A DNA stretch of 64,000 nucleotides from CAWFGW01 sp963849955 (GTDB lineage: Bacteria > Bacteroidota > Bacteroidia > Cytophagales > JAAEPT01), in NCBI GenBank assembly GCA_963849955.1, contig CAWKJU010000006.1, positions 124,001 to 188,000 of the forward strand, in the 5' to 3' direction. Shown here piece after piece: positions 36,160-43,950 of the stretch. The position numbers and the translations under genes are program-made. The number at the start of each line of letters is the position of its first letter. Within the stretch, counting starts at the first letter, position 1. The notes beneath the pieces are model-generated. The model made no database searches and was not told the origin of the DNA. It saw only the letters and a program-made list of their open reading frames with translations.

Positions 36160-36768
36160 TTAATTCAATTTCCATTTATCGGCTAGTTGTTTATTATAAC
36201 CATCGCCTTCTTTCGGATTCGGTTCTCCTTTACCTGTGGTAATGAGTTTATATAAGCTATTATTGATGTAGTTAGTCCAACCTTCCTGACAAACGTTATA
36301 GCATTCATACATAGGTGTAAGTCCTTCTTGCGTGAAGGTAAGTTTTGTTTTATTTCCCTCTTTTTGGATATCAAAAATCAGTTCATTGCCAACCCATTCG
36401 TGTTGATCCTTCACAAAGTTAAAACTGTTCGCTATCACCTTCCAAATTACTCTTTTGTTGGGTTCAAGTTCTACGACTTTCATTTTACAAAGGTGGATAT
36501 CTTTATAGTGATAAAACCATTCCTTGTTCAACTCATCAGTTGGTCCTTCAATTTCTTCTGACCACCATCCACGCACATTGTTGATGGCTTCATAAACTTC
36601 TTTTGGGCTATTGTCTACCACAATGCTGGTGGTGAAATCCGTTTTTTTCATTGGTATACTTTTGATTTTATTGACGCTTAAATTCTTATTGTTTTCTGTT
36701 CTATCATGCTTTGTTTCAACCGTATGGGTTAATACCATTATCAATGACGCTAGTGTCCAGATTTTCAT
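36160..36768 (-). CDS. SRPBCC/AHSA1-type protein
   Basis: A 202-residue frame. The conserved START-like domain begins at about residue 40 (MKKTDFTTSIVVDNSPKEVY), so translation may start at 36651; the extra N-terminus looks like a weak signal segment. Motifs NVRGWWSEEIEG, VVELEPNKRVIWKVI and LTFTQEGLTPMYECYNVC fit Aha1-type small hydrophobic-ligand pockets. A paralogue lies next to it (36787). Its role is unknown. Confidence 0.8.
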   Translation of the reverse strand: MKIWTLASLIMVLTHTVETKHDRTENNKNLSVNKIKSIPMKKTDFTTSIVVDNSPKEVYEAINNVRGWWSEEIEGPTDELNKEWFYHYKDIHLCKMKVVELEPNKRVIWKVIANSFNFVKDQHEWVGNELIFDIQKEGNKTKLTFTQEGLTPMYECYNVCQEGWTNYINNSLYKLITTGKGEPNPKEGDGYNKQLADKWKLN

Positions 36769-36786
36769 ATTTTATACGGCAATTAA

Positions 36787-37251
36787 TTATTTTAATTTTC
36801 TCTCAAGAGCATTCATATATTCAGTCCAAGCACCTGAACAATTTCCAAAACATTCCAATTTTGGTGTCAGTCCACTATGTTTAAAAGTCACTGTTCGGAT
36901 ACTACCCAGGTCGTCAATTTGAAAACCTATTTTTGTTCCTACCCATTCATTCTGTTTTGTCACAAATTGAAGGGTACAATCAATTACCTCCCAAACAATT
37001 TTTTTATTGGGTACCAGTTCAATTAATTTTTGTTTGGTATCGTGTGCACCGCCTGCCAAGAATTCAAACTCATCGCCTAGCGTTTCGCTTTTTCCGGTAA
37101 GGGTTTCCCCATAAAATCCAGTCCACCATTTTTCAACTTGCAAAAGCAGCGTGTAAATATCTTTTGACGATTTTGATGATTCAAAACAATATGAAAAGTC
37201 TTTCGATTCTACCATTTCCATCGATGAATGTTTTGAGGCTTTTGTATCCAT
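36787..37251 (-). CDS. SRPBCC/AHSA1-type protein, paralogue
   Basis: 154 residues from ATG 37251 (MDTKASKHSS). A longer frame to 37302 would begin upstream of the likely promoter element (complement of TATCTTTG, 37279-37286), so the shorter start is preferred. It shares QVEKWWTGFYG, VPNKKIVWEVI and TFKHSGLTPKLECFGNC with the downstream paralogue, including the CxxxC-like cysteines. It lies 18 bases from the next gene, so they form an operon divergent from the AraC/GlxA regulator. Confidence 0.78.
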   Translation of the reverse strand: MDTKASKHSSMEMVESKDFSYCFESSKSSKDIYTLLLQVEKWWTGFYGETLTGKSETLGDEFEFLAGGAHDTKQKLIELVPNKKIVWEVIDCTLQFVTKQNEWVGTKIGFQIDDLGSIRTVTFKHSGLTPKLECFGNCSGAWTEYMNALERKLK

Positions 37252-37278
37252 TGTTATAGGTTTAAAATTTTTCTGTAA

Positions 37279-37364
37279 CAAAGATATGTGCTTAAACACC
37301 AATTTTTGAGGGTAAATTAGACAATGCTAAGGGTTGATTGAGACAAGTTCATGCTTTAGCTTTG
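37279..37364. promoter_or_regulatory. divergent promoters for SRPBCC pair and GlxA-type regulator
   Basis: Plus strand: TTG at 37334-37336, 20 bases, then TAGCTTTG at 37357-37364, which fits the consensus. Minus strand: TATCTTTG read from 37286 to 37279. The shared region suggests that the regulator at 37378 controls the SRPBCC operon and itself. Confidence 0.5.
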
Positions 37365-37377
37365 TAAAAAACAGAAG

Positions 37378-38361
37378 ATGAAACATTTAACCATTTTAGT
37401 GCCTAATGGACAAAATAACTTGAGTAGTATCATAGGGCCTTATAAAATTTTTAATAGGGCAGATGCCTATTTTGAAGAAAATCATAATAGGAAAATTTTT
37501 AAGGTGGAATTGGTAGGAACAAACGAGCAAGTCAACTTTTATGAAGGTTTGTTTACCGTCAACATTCATAAACATATTAAGGATGTCCCAAAAACGGATT
37601 TGATTATCATACCTTCCTTAAATCACAATTATCAGGAGGCAATTATGGGCAACGAAGTGTTGATATCCTGGATTCGCGAGCAATATAAATCCGGTGTTGA
37701 AATAGCAAGTATATGTACGGGTGCGTTTTTGCTGGCCGCCAGCGGTGTGCTTAATGGTAAAAGTTGCTCGACACATTGGGCAGCGGCCGAAAATTTCAAG
37801 AGAATGTTTCCGGAAGTTAAGCTTGAAACCGATCAACTAATAACGGATGAAGATGGAATCTATACCAATGGGGGTGCTTATTCATTTCTAAATTTGATGA
37901 TTTATTTGGTAGAAAAGTTTTATGACAGGGAGACTGCGATTTTTTGCTCTAAAGTATTTCAAATTGATGTTGCCAGAAACCTGCAATCTGAATTTTCTAT
38001 TTTTAACGGACATAAAAATCACGAAGATGAAATTGTACTAGAAGCACAAGCTTATTTGGAGGGAAATTATCAAAATAAAATATCCGTTGAGGTATTAGCT
38101 GATAAGTTGAATGTCGGACGAAGAAGCTTTGATAGGCGTTTTAAAAAGGCAACAGCGTTTACGCCTTTGGAATATCTGCAACGTATTAAAGTGGAAGCCG
38201 CAAAAAAAATGTTCGAAAATACCCGGCTCAACGTGAATGAAGTGATGTATGATGTAGGTTATAGTGATGCAAAAGCATTTAGGGATCTATTTAGAAAAAT
38301 CACTGGAATTTCTCCATTAGAGTATAAGGATAAATATAATTATCAGTTTGCGGGAAAATGA
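37378..38361 (+). CDS. GlxA-type AraC-family regulator with DJ-1/PfpI domain
   Basis: 327 residues. A DJ-1/PfpI-like domain at about 1-185 (IASICTGAFLLAASG with the nucleophile-elbow cysteine, STHWAAAENFKRMFPEV) and an AraC double helix-turn-helix at about 215-322 (VLADKLNVGRRSFDRRFKKA; MYDVGYSDAKAFRDLFRKITG). It senses a small ligand through the PfpI-like domain. Divergent from the two SRPBCC genes. Confidence 0.92.
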   Translation: MKHLTILVPNGQNNLSSIIGPYKIFNRADAYFEENHNRKIFKVELVGTNEQVNFYEGLFTVNIHKHIKDVPKTDLIIIPSLNHNYQEAIMGNEVLISWIREQYKSGVEIASICTGAFLLAASGVLNGKSCSTHWAAAENFKRMFPEVKLETDQLITDEDGIYTNGGAYSFLNLMIYLVEKFYDRETAIFCSKVFQIDVARNLQSEFSIFNGHKNHEDEIVLEAQAYLEGNYQNKISVEVLADKLNVGRRSFDRRFKKATAFTPLEYLQRIKVEAAKKMFENTRLNVNEVMYDVGYSDAKAFRDLFRKITGISPLEYKDKYNYQFAGK

Positions 38362-38374
38362 CTGGTAATGCTTT

Positions 38375-38460
38375 CGCCTGTGTTGATGTTGTCACCAACA
38401 AATGAGCAACTGCCAGCAAGCCTATTAAGCACAAGGTTCGCTCTGCTTAACCTTGCGCTA
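38375..38460. repeat. hairpin repeat, copy 2 (convergent gap)
   Basis: TGTTGATG-ttgt-CACCAACA (38381-38400), then GAGCAACTGCCAGCAAGC, then a second hairpin CAAGGTT (38432-38438) / AACCTTG (38449-38455). It lies between convergent genes and may end transcription in both directions. Confidence 0.65.
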
Positions 38461-38479
38461 TGAGATGTTCAGTTTACTG

Positions 38480-39244
38480 TTAAGTCAATTCAACTTCCTC
38501 TCCATCGTTCAAAACGTAACATTGCTCTTGTAAGTGATTCAATTCTAAAAAGTCAGTCAGATAGATTCGGTCTTCTTTACAAGGACTTATTGCTTCCAAA
38601 TGGGTTATCCAAATAGTGGAGTTTGGATGGTAAGTTGCTAACTCCTTAATGTCTTGAGCTGTCATAGTAACAGGTTTACCAATTGCAAATGTAGCTGCAC
38701 CACCTGCCACAATGATATGTTTGGGCTGATGGGTATCAATAGCATTTTTCATATCATGACACCAAATTGTATCTCCGGCAACATAAACAGTATTATCTTG
38801 ATGTTGAAAAACTAATCCATTGACTTGTCCCATTTTTTCTTCAATCTCACCTGTGCCGTGTTGCCCATTGGTCAGATAAATTTTGATTTGGTTAAAGCTG
38901 ATTTGATTATTTAACTCAAGTGTATTCTGAAAGCCGTAAGCAGTAATTGCTTCAATAACCGCACTTGGACAAATGATTGGAGTGGTTTTATCAATTTGTT
39001 GAACTGCTGCTTCATCCCAATGATCTGGGTGGAGATGAGAAACAAAGACGGCATCAATGCGGTCTAGCTTTTCTCTTAACTGATCATCAGAAAAAGGCAA
39101 GTCTACAAGAGGATTTAATCTTTGATCATCTGTCCAAGGAAAAACGCCAAATGAACCTTTTTCACCTAGCATAGGGTCGATAAGAAAAGTGCTGTTATCG
39201 ATGTTAAGTTGTAGAGTGGCATTGCGCCATAATTGTAATTTCAT
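38480..39244 (-). CDS. UlaG-like metallo-beta-lactamase-fold hydrolase
   Basis: 254 residues. MBL motifs: VSHLHPDHWDEAAV (HxHxDH), NGQHGTG, YVAGDTIW and ITHLEA near the end. The fold matches UlaG-like lactonases and phosphodiesterases. It is divergent from the HxlR regulator at 39350, with an operator-like direct repeat between them, so it is probably induced by the effector of that regulator. The substrate is unknown. Confidence 0.85.
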   Translation of the reverse strand: MKLQLWRNATLQLNIDNSTFLIDPMLGEKGSFGVFPWTDDQRLNPLVDLPFSDDQLREKLDRIDAVFVSHLHPDHWDEAAVQQIDKTTPIICPSAVIEAITAYGFQNTLELNNQISFNQIKIYLTNGQHGTGEIEEKMGQVNGLVFQHQDNTVYVAGDTIWCHDMKNAIDTHQPKHIIVAGGAATFAIGKPVTMTAQDIKELATYHPNSTIWITHLEAISPCKEDRIYLTDFLELNHLQEQCYVLNDGEEVELT

Positions 39245-39281
39245 TTTTGTTTTAATTTTATATATTTTGACCGTTTTAAAA

Positions 39282-39336
39282 CAAACTTAAAATAGAAGGT
39301 TACACCTAGCAAGAAGGTTACTTGGAGGTAACTTTG
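39282..39336. promoter_or_regulatory. divergent promoters with tandem AGAAGGTTAC operator-like repeats
   Basis: Minus promoter: TTG (complement of 39310-39312), 20 bases, TAAGTTTG (complement of 39282-39289). Plus -7 element: TAACTTTG at 39329-39336. AGAAGGTTAC occurs at 39294-39303 and 39312-39321, 18 bases apart, overlapping the minus -33 region, with a partial third copy GGAGGTAAC. Confidence 0.55.
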
Positions 39337-39349
39337 TTTTTTATAAAAA

Positions 39350-39655
39350 ATGAATTATAAAGATTTTGAAAACTGTGGGTTGAAAAAAGCTTTAAATATG
39401 GTTTCTGGAAAGTGGAAGCCATTGATTCTATATTTTCTTTTTCATCAAGGTGAATTTCGGTTCAATGAGCTTTGGCGTACTATGCCTAAAATATCTAAAA
39501 AGGTGTTAATTGAGCACTTAAGACAAATGGAAATTCAAGGTTTAATAGTAAGGCGCGAAGAAAATGGATTTCCTCCTGAGGTGTTTTATGACCTATCAGA
39601 AAAAGGTAAAGAATTAGGCCCTATCCTTGCGGCTTTGGATGAGTTTGGGTCTTAG
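39350..39655 (+). CDS. HxlR-family transcriptional regulator
   Basis: 101 residues. Winged helix-turn-helix with KKALNMVSGKWKPLILYFLF, FNELWRTMPKISKKVLIEHL and VRREENGFPPEVFYDLSEKG, the HxlR pattern. It usually acts as a dimer sensing electrophiles or aldehydes through an N-terminal cysteine; here the cysteine is at NCGLKK (about residue 9). Divergent from the metallo-hydrolase gene, its likely target. Confidence 0.92.
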   Translation: MNYKDFENCGLKKALNMVSGKWKPLILYFLFHQGEFRFNELWRTMPKISKKVLIEHLRQMEIQGLIVRREENGFPPEVFYDLSEKGKELGPILAALDEFGS

Positions 39656-39672
39656 CAACTAAATTCGTCTTT

Positions 39673-39751
39673 AATGGTGTTGTCACCAACAAACGAGCAA
39701 CTGCCAACAAGCTTATTAAGCACCAGGCTCGCTCTGCTTAACCTTGGGCTC
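39673..39751. repeat. hairpin repeat, copy 3 (convergent gap)
   Basis: GGTGttgtCACC (39676-39687 region), CAACAAACGAGCAACTGCCAACAAGC, then an AAGCACCAGG...CCTTGGGCT-like second hairpin. The same order as copy 2, again between convergent genes. Confidence 0.65.
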
Positions 39752-39763
39752 TTGGTGTCGTTT

Positions 39764-40612
39764 TTATTCTGATTTTTTTAAGATAACATTTTGATAACTA
39801 TACGGAATCTCGATTTTTTCTTTATCAAACCTTTCTTTTATAGAGTACAATAAATCGCAATACATAATAAATCCATTCGCGGGAGTATCAGCATAAGCCC
39901 AAGCCTTTAATGTTACGGAAGAGTTACCTAGTGCCACCACTCTGGAAACAACTTCAGGTATATTGTTTTGTTTGTCTTCAATAGTTCTATTATCAATATG
40001 AAGGGGGTGTTTCATTATTTCCTCTTCCATTATTTTGAGGGCTTTACCTATATCCGAACTATAGCCAATTCCAATTTCTATCATCTTACAGACTTTAGTT
40101 TCAGTCAAGTTTTGATTAACAATTACTTGAGTGCTAATTATTGAGTTTGGCACAATAACACGATTGTTTTCAAAGTCCCTAAGAACTACTTGCCTCAGAT
40201 TGATTTCTTCTACAATTCCACTATAGGTTTGATTAAACGTTATTCTGTCATTAATTTTGAATGGTTTAAACATTACAATTAAAAAACCACTCATAATATT
40301 GCTAAGGGCTTGTTGCGAAGCTAACCCAGCTACAAGAGATAAAATACCTGCACCTGCCAATAGTGAATGGCCTACGGTTTTCATTTCAGGTATTTGTATA
40401 AGTGCAAATGAAACCCCAATTAAATAGATAATTGCTGTAATGGCTTTCTTAGCAAAAACATAACTGGTCGGGTCGATATGCTTTGTAAGAGTAAGTTTCT
40501 TAATGTATTTACCAGACAAATAATTAAAAGAAAAAGCGATAACAATTGTAGTGATTATTACGATTCCTACAATGAATGCTATTCTAAAATCTATAAAAAT
40601 TGAATTTATCAT
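39764..40612 (-). CDS. MscS-family mechanosensitive channel
   Basis: 282 residues. Transmembrane helices at about 12-32 and 53-75, then the pore helix and beta domain (GLASQQALSNIMSGFLIVMFK; FKINDRITFNQ; VLRDFENNRVIVPNSIIS), followed by the C-terminal alpha/beta domain. It likely releases solutes on hypo-osmotic shock. The start overlaps the DUF1003 stop by 4 bases (ATGA), so they form an operon. Confidence 0.9.
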   Translation of the reverse strand: MINSIFIDFRIAFIVGIVIITTIVIAFSFNYLSGKYIKKLTLTKHIDPTSYVFAKKAITAIIYLIGVSFALIQIPEMKTVGHSLLAGAGILSLVAGLASQQALSNIMSGFLIVMFKPFKINDRITFNQTYSGIVEEINLRQVVLRDFENNRVIVPNSIISTQVIVNQNLTETKVCKMIEIGIGYSSDIGKALKIMEEEIMKHPLHIDNRTIEDKQNNIPEVVSRVVALGNSSVTLKAWAYADTPANGFIMYCDLLYSIKERFDKEKIEIPYSYQNVILKKSE

Positions 40613-41139
40613 AATTTCTTCTCAAGCTTTTTTAAGATTTCCAATTGTGTCGCCTGACTTTCAAATAATGTTTGAATTTGTTCTTGGATAAGAAGTTCAA
40701 TTTTCTGATTCAATGTTTTTATTTCCAGTTCAGCTTTTAAGTTAATCAAGTAGTCATTTTCAGCTCTTTTTCGGTCTTTTTCCTCTTGTCGATTTTGACT
40801 CATCATGATAACCGGAGCTTGCAATGCTGCAATACAGGAGAGAATAAGATTCATCAAGATAAAGGGGTAGGGGTCAAAGTTATCCTTGACGGGCGTTAAC
40901 GTGTTAAAGAGCACCCATGTGACGAGAATGATAAAAAAAGAAATAATAAAAGCCCAACTACCTCCAAATTTTGCAACCTTATCCGATATGGTTTGCCCTC
41001 TGGTGAGTATTTCTTTAGGAGGATTTAATAGATTGTTTGTTATTAAAGTTTCTTCCTCAATTGCTTTCTTAACAATTTCTTGGAGTTTTTTTACATGCTC
41101 TGATTTAGCGGATAAAAGCTTGAATATGTCGTTGTCCAT
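40609..41139 (-). CDS. DUF1003 membrane protein
   Basis: 176 residues. DUF1003 core with two helices (GSWAFIISFFIILVTWVLFN; PFILMNLILSCIAALQAPV) followed by QNRQEEKDRKRAENDY and a C-terminal coiled coil. First gene of the pair with MscS. The link to the channel is suggested only by translational coupling. Confidence 0.85.
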   Translation of the reverse strand: MDNDIFKLLSAKSEHVKKLQEIVKKAIEEETLITNNLLNPPKEILTRGQTISDKVAKFGGSWAFIISFFIILVTWVLFNTLTPVKDNFDPYPFILMNLILSCIAALQAPVIMMSQNRQEEKDRKRAENDYLINLKAELEIKTLNQKIELLIQEQIQTLFESQATQLEILKKLEKKL

Positions 41140-41305
41140 TTTCTATTATTAATCGAGTTTGTTGAAATGTACTGTAACGCCACCTCAATGTACTGAAGTG
41201 TAATAAGTAGTTTTGAAGTTTGCTCGTTGAAAGTAGCGATTTGTGCGAATTTGCAAAACAGATTTCTCACACTTTTTGCGATTCATAGAATTCGCGGGAT
41301 ATCAA

Positions 41306-41369
41306 GTTACCAACACACTTATCTATCCCACCGGACACGCTTTGGCATTATAGGCAATGTTGGCGGTAC
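41306..41369 (-). repeat. short attC-like site H (candidate)
   Basis: About 64 bases with GTTACCAACA on one side and GTTGGCGGTA on the other (plus strand). Gene-strand left half GCCAACATTGCCTAT...AAAGCGTG resembles the other sites. It is much shorter, near the classical 59-base element length. Pairing is imperfect. Confidence 0.35.
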
Positions 41370-41370
41370 T

Positions 41371-41556
41371 TTATACCCTTTTCTGAATCCAAATGTTTTC
41401 TTCTCCTTTTTCAATATAATTTTTAATAACATTTAATACTGACAATGAAGAATAACCAATATCATAGATTACACCGTCACCGGCAGTAAATTCACCTTTA
41501 ACTCTATGCTTCCCATGAGACAGGCAAAAAATCCATTTACGAATTTGTGGATTAAA
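41371..41556 (-). pseudogene. C-terminal gene remnant, 61 codons
   Basis: An open frame without a start codon, directly downstream of the ParE-like gene, ending at TAA 41371-41373 beside site H. It reads WIFCLSHGKHRVKGEF...YSSLSVLNVIKNYIEKGEEN, a plausible protein end. It is probably the tail of a gene whose front was lost when the neighbouring cassette moved. Family unknown. Between it and the DUF1003 start (41139) no other gene is seen apart from site H. Confidence 0.4.
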
Positions 41557-41568
41557 TTAATGGAAGGT

Positions 41569-41868
41569 TTATTCAAGAATTCTGTTTTTCAAATCCATTG
41601 ACACATGCAAGAATCTGGTTATTTCGATTGTGTTTTCATCAATGGTTCGATAAAAGATAATGTGTCTGTTTGCCCTTAATCCAAATAAATTATTTGTAAT
41701 TCCTTGATATTTGACACCAAGATTTGGGTTAATTGCAACTTTTTTGCAGTTTGAAATTAACATTTGATAATAAGTGTCAGCTTGATTTTCTGACCATTTA
41801 TCAAAAGTGTAATTCCAAATATTAGCTAAATCATCAACTGCTTTATTGGTTAATAGATATTTAGCCAT
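41569..41868 (-). CDS. parE: ParE/RelE-family toxin
   Basis: 99 residues. The YLLTNKAVDDLANIWNYTFDKWSENQADTYYQ start, LFGLRANRHIIFYRTIDENTIEITRFLHVSMDL match ParE/RelE toxins; ParE types poison gyrase, RelE types cut mRNA on the ribosome. It overlaps the upstream antitoxin by 8 bases and is the second gene of the pair, standard for parDE. Confidence 0.88.
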   Translation of the reverse strand: MAKYLLTNKAVDDLANIWNYTFDKWSENQADTYYQMLISNCKKVAINPNLGVKYQGITNNLFGLRANRHIIFYRTIDENTIEITRFLHVSMDLKNRILE

Positions 41869-42112
41869 TTATCTTTTTATTCTTTTTTAAAGATTCAAGA
41901 TGCGTTTTTGGTTGGAAATCAGAAGCGAGTCCGCTATCAATACCTTCTCGAATGGCATTTTTCAGTGCTATTGCTTTATTTTCTTCTTCCTCTAAAAGCC
42001 TTAATCCAGCTCGTATAACCTCACTTACATTTTTGAATCTTCCTTCATTGATGCGATTACTAACAAATTGATCGAAATAACTCCCGAGTGATATAGATGT
42101 GTTTTTTGCCAT
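41861..42112 (-). CDS. parD: ParD-type antitoxin
   Basis: 83 residues from ATG 42112 (MAKNTSISLGSYFDQFVSN). The longer frame to 42274 begins inside palindromic site G and is rejected. A ribbon-helix-helix N-terminus (GRFKNVSEVIRAGLRLLEEEE) binds the operon promoter, and the C-terminal tail neutralises the toxin. Such pairs are common stabilisers of cassette arrays. Confidence 0.88.
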   Translation of the reverse strand: MAKNTSISLGSYFDQFVSNRINEGRFKNVSEVIRAGLRLLEEEENKAIALKNAIREGIDSGLASDFQPKTHLESLKKNKKING

Positions 42113-42164
42113 TTCATTATAGTTTACTTTAAAAGTACCAAAAATTGGTATAAAAATCAAATTT

Positions 42165-42294
42165 TGATTTAATGGTTTGCATATGGCTTGTGGCGGTTTC
42201 GGAGCACTTTCCTGTCCACCAAGAACAAAGCTGGCTACGGGGCGAAAACCTTGCTGACAGCCGTTCCCCGCCATAAGCTATATGTGTTGTGTGC
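42165..42294 (-). repeat. attC-like palindromic site G (degenerate)
   Basis: Arms: plus 42174-42197 (gcatatggcttgtggcgg) pairs with plus 42269-42288 (ccgccataagctatatgt), the left end being GCACACAAC on the gene strand (plus 42286-42294). The GTT core expected on the ParD side is missing, so the site looks decayed or recombined. Confidence 0.5.
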
Positions 42295-42412
42295 GCCTTG
42301 AATAGTGAATATAGGTCAAAAAGTTGACCGTTCAATACTCAATTTGAGTCTGGAAATGTTTCAAAAGGGTACTTTACTACTTGTAAAATATAAATCGTTA
42401 TTACTGAATATA

Positions 42413-42523
42413 TCATGACAAGAATTGATATTTACTCTGTGTCTTTTGATAACTAGAGTAGTAAAAATCGAGAACCTTATTGTTAAGTTCTATTTGTTCG
42501 TCTATGTCAAGATAGTTCTTCAT
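42413..42523 (-). CDS. possible truncated cassette gene, 36 residues
   Basis: Starts ATG 42523, eight bases inside the core of site E, the same spacing as other cassette genes, and reads MKNYLDIDEQIELNNKVLDF before stopping early. It is probably the front of a gene whose rest was deleted. The remaining 118 bases up to site G hold no open frame. Confidence 0.3.
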   Translation of the reverse strand: MKNYLDIDEQIELNNKVLDFYYSSYQKTQSKYQFLS

Positions 42524-42530
42524 TCAAATT

Positions 42531-42727
42531 ATGCCCAACGCTTGTGTAAATATCAGTTGCGTTTTAGTTAAGATAAAGTTAACGGTTTAGCACTTAGAAA
42601 ATCATAGATTTTTGGTTGTAATTTATCTAACACAACAGAAAAATCTATGATTTTTCGACTCGATAAGTAGGGGGCAACTGAACCCACTAAACAGCAATTG
42701 CAATTTTACACCTTGTTAGCACAAGTT
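42531..42727 (-). repeat. attC-like palindromic site E
   Basis: About 197 bases. Gene-strand ends TTGTGCTAAC|AAGGTGTAAAATTG and ATATTTACACAAGCGTT|GGGCAT. Inner paired repeat AAAATCATAGATTTTT / AAAAATCTATGATTTT. The VWA gene stop lies at the outer end. Confidence 0.6.
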
Positions 42728-43734
42728 TATATTTTTGAAATTTTAAATGCATTGTAGGCGTAGGTTGATTTATTTGTAACTCGAATAATATAATATCCTT
42801 TGTTTGAGTTTTTTGGGAAGTTGATTTCTAGCTTAGTTCCCTTTCTTTCTACCTGATTTATAACTTTTCCATTTAGTGCAAGAATTGTAACAATGTAATT
42901 CAAATCGGTGTTTGCATTAATTATTATCGTATCAGTTGAAATTTCAGTAGGAAGAGGTTTAACTATTTTGGGTTGATATTGGGTCATGAGAACAAAAGTT
43001 TCTGCTGAAAATTGAGTAACAAGAACAGGGAATATGTTCGCTTTAATATTATTGTCATTGCATAATGAAATAATCTCTTCTCTATTATAATTACTTAGTG
43101 AATCTTCTAAAGATGGAGCATCACCTATAACTAATATCGTTTTAGTTGACTTTTTTCTCCATGATGTTTTTTGAATTACGTTGGCTATTCCATCATAAAC
43201 AGATTCAGGATAATCACCACCATTTGAAACTGTAAGTTGATTTATGAATTTTCTGATTTTATCATATTTATTTGTAAGATTCGTTTCTGCCCACCAGTTT
43301 TTACCATCTACATTTTTATCTCCATAAACAGCTATTCCAAGTTTAACATTATCTAATGATTCAATTTGGTCAATTATTAGATTTAGATTGATTCTGACAC
43401 TATCAATATCATTTTTCATACTCCCTGTTTTATCAATAAGAAATACTATGTCTGCCCCTGATTTCCCGTGTTTCTGTAATACTTCTATTATAGTATTATG
43501 AACTGATTCAATGGATGAGTTATAGTAAAACTCACCCCCAGTTGAATGTCCTAGATGATAAAAACATTTTAATGCGGTATTATTAAACATAAAAGTGTCT
43601 AATGGTGGTGGAGTGGTATCTATTATAACAGTCGCTTCAACTGGGCTTGTGTTACTGTTTACACTTGTATCTGTGTTAGTTGTGTTACAAGAAAAAAGAA
43701 GTAGAATTGGAGTGAAGATTAAGAAGAATTTCAT
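42727..43734 (-). CDS. VWA-domain lipoprotein
   Basis: 335 residues. Lipoprotein signal (MKFFLIFTPILLLFSCNTTN, lipobox LFSC), a von Willebrand A domain at about 95-265 with the MIDAS-like DKTGSMKNDIDSV and GGDYPESVYDGI, and a C-terminal segment with NKGYYIIRVTNKSTY resembling a sorting-type domain end. It is probably attached to the outer membrane facing the periplasm or surface. It forms one cassette with 10-base inverted ends. Confidence 0.8.
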   Translation of the reverse strand: MKFFLIFTPILLLFSCNTTNTDTSVNSNTSPVEATVIIDTTPPPLDTFMFNNTALKCFYHLGHSTGGEFYYNSSIESVHNTIIEVLQKHGKSGADIVFLIDKTGSMKNDIDSVRINLNLIIDQIESLDNVKLGIAVYGDKNVDGKNWWAETNLTNKYDKIRKFINQLTVSNGGDYPESVYDGIANVIQKTSWRKKSTKTILVIGDAPSLEDSLSNYNREEIISLCNDNNIKANIFPVLVTQFSAETFVLMTQYQPKIVKPLPTEISTDTIIINANTDLNYIVTILALNGKVINQVERKGTKLEINFPKNSNKGYYIIRVTNKSTYAYNAFKISKI

Positions 43735-43747
43735 TGATTGAGTTTGT

Positions 43748-43950
43748 TTGTGCTAACGTTTACTATATGTTTTCGTGGCTGAATTAAAGGTAGTGAAATT
43801 ACGGTTTAACACGGAGTCAATCTGCAAGATTGACTTGCTAAATTATTCTAACTAGTAAGTCAATCCTGCGGATTGACGGACCTTCTATGAAGAACATAAG
43901 GCTTTCTTACCACTAACTAGCCATGATTTTATACAGCTTGTTATGGTGAT
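43748..43950 (-). repeat. attC-like palindromic site D
   Basis: About 203 bases. Gene-strand ends CCATAAC|AAGCTGTATAAAATCATGG and CATATAGTAAACGTT|AGCACAA. Contains inverted GTCAATC...GATTGAC units like sites A and C. Confidence 0.6.

Noticed and set aside
41227..41436. Plus-strand frame of 69 codons
   Set aside because: It overlaps candidate site H and the gene remnant on the other strand and resembles no family.
42113..42274. Longer N-terminus for the ParD antitoxin
   Set aside because: The added residues come from attC-like site G and the family begins at MAKNTS.
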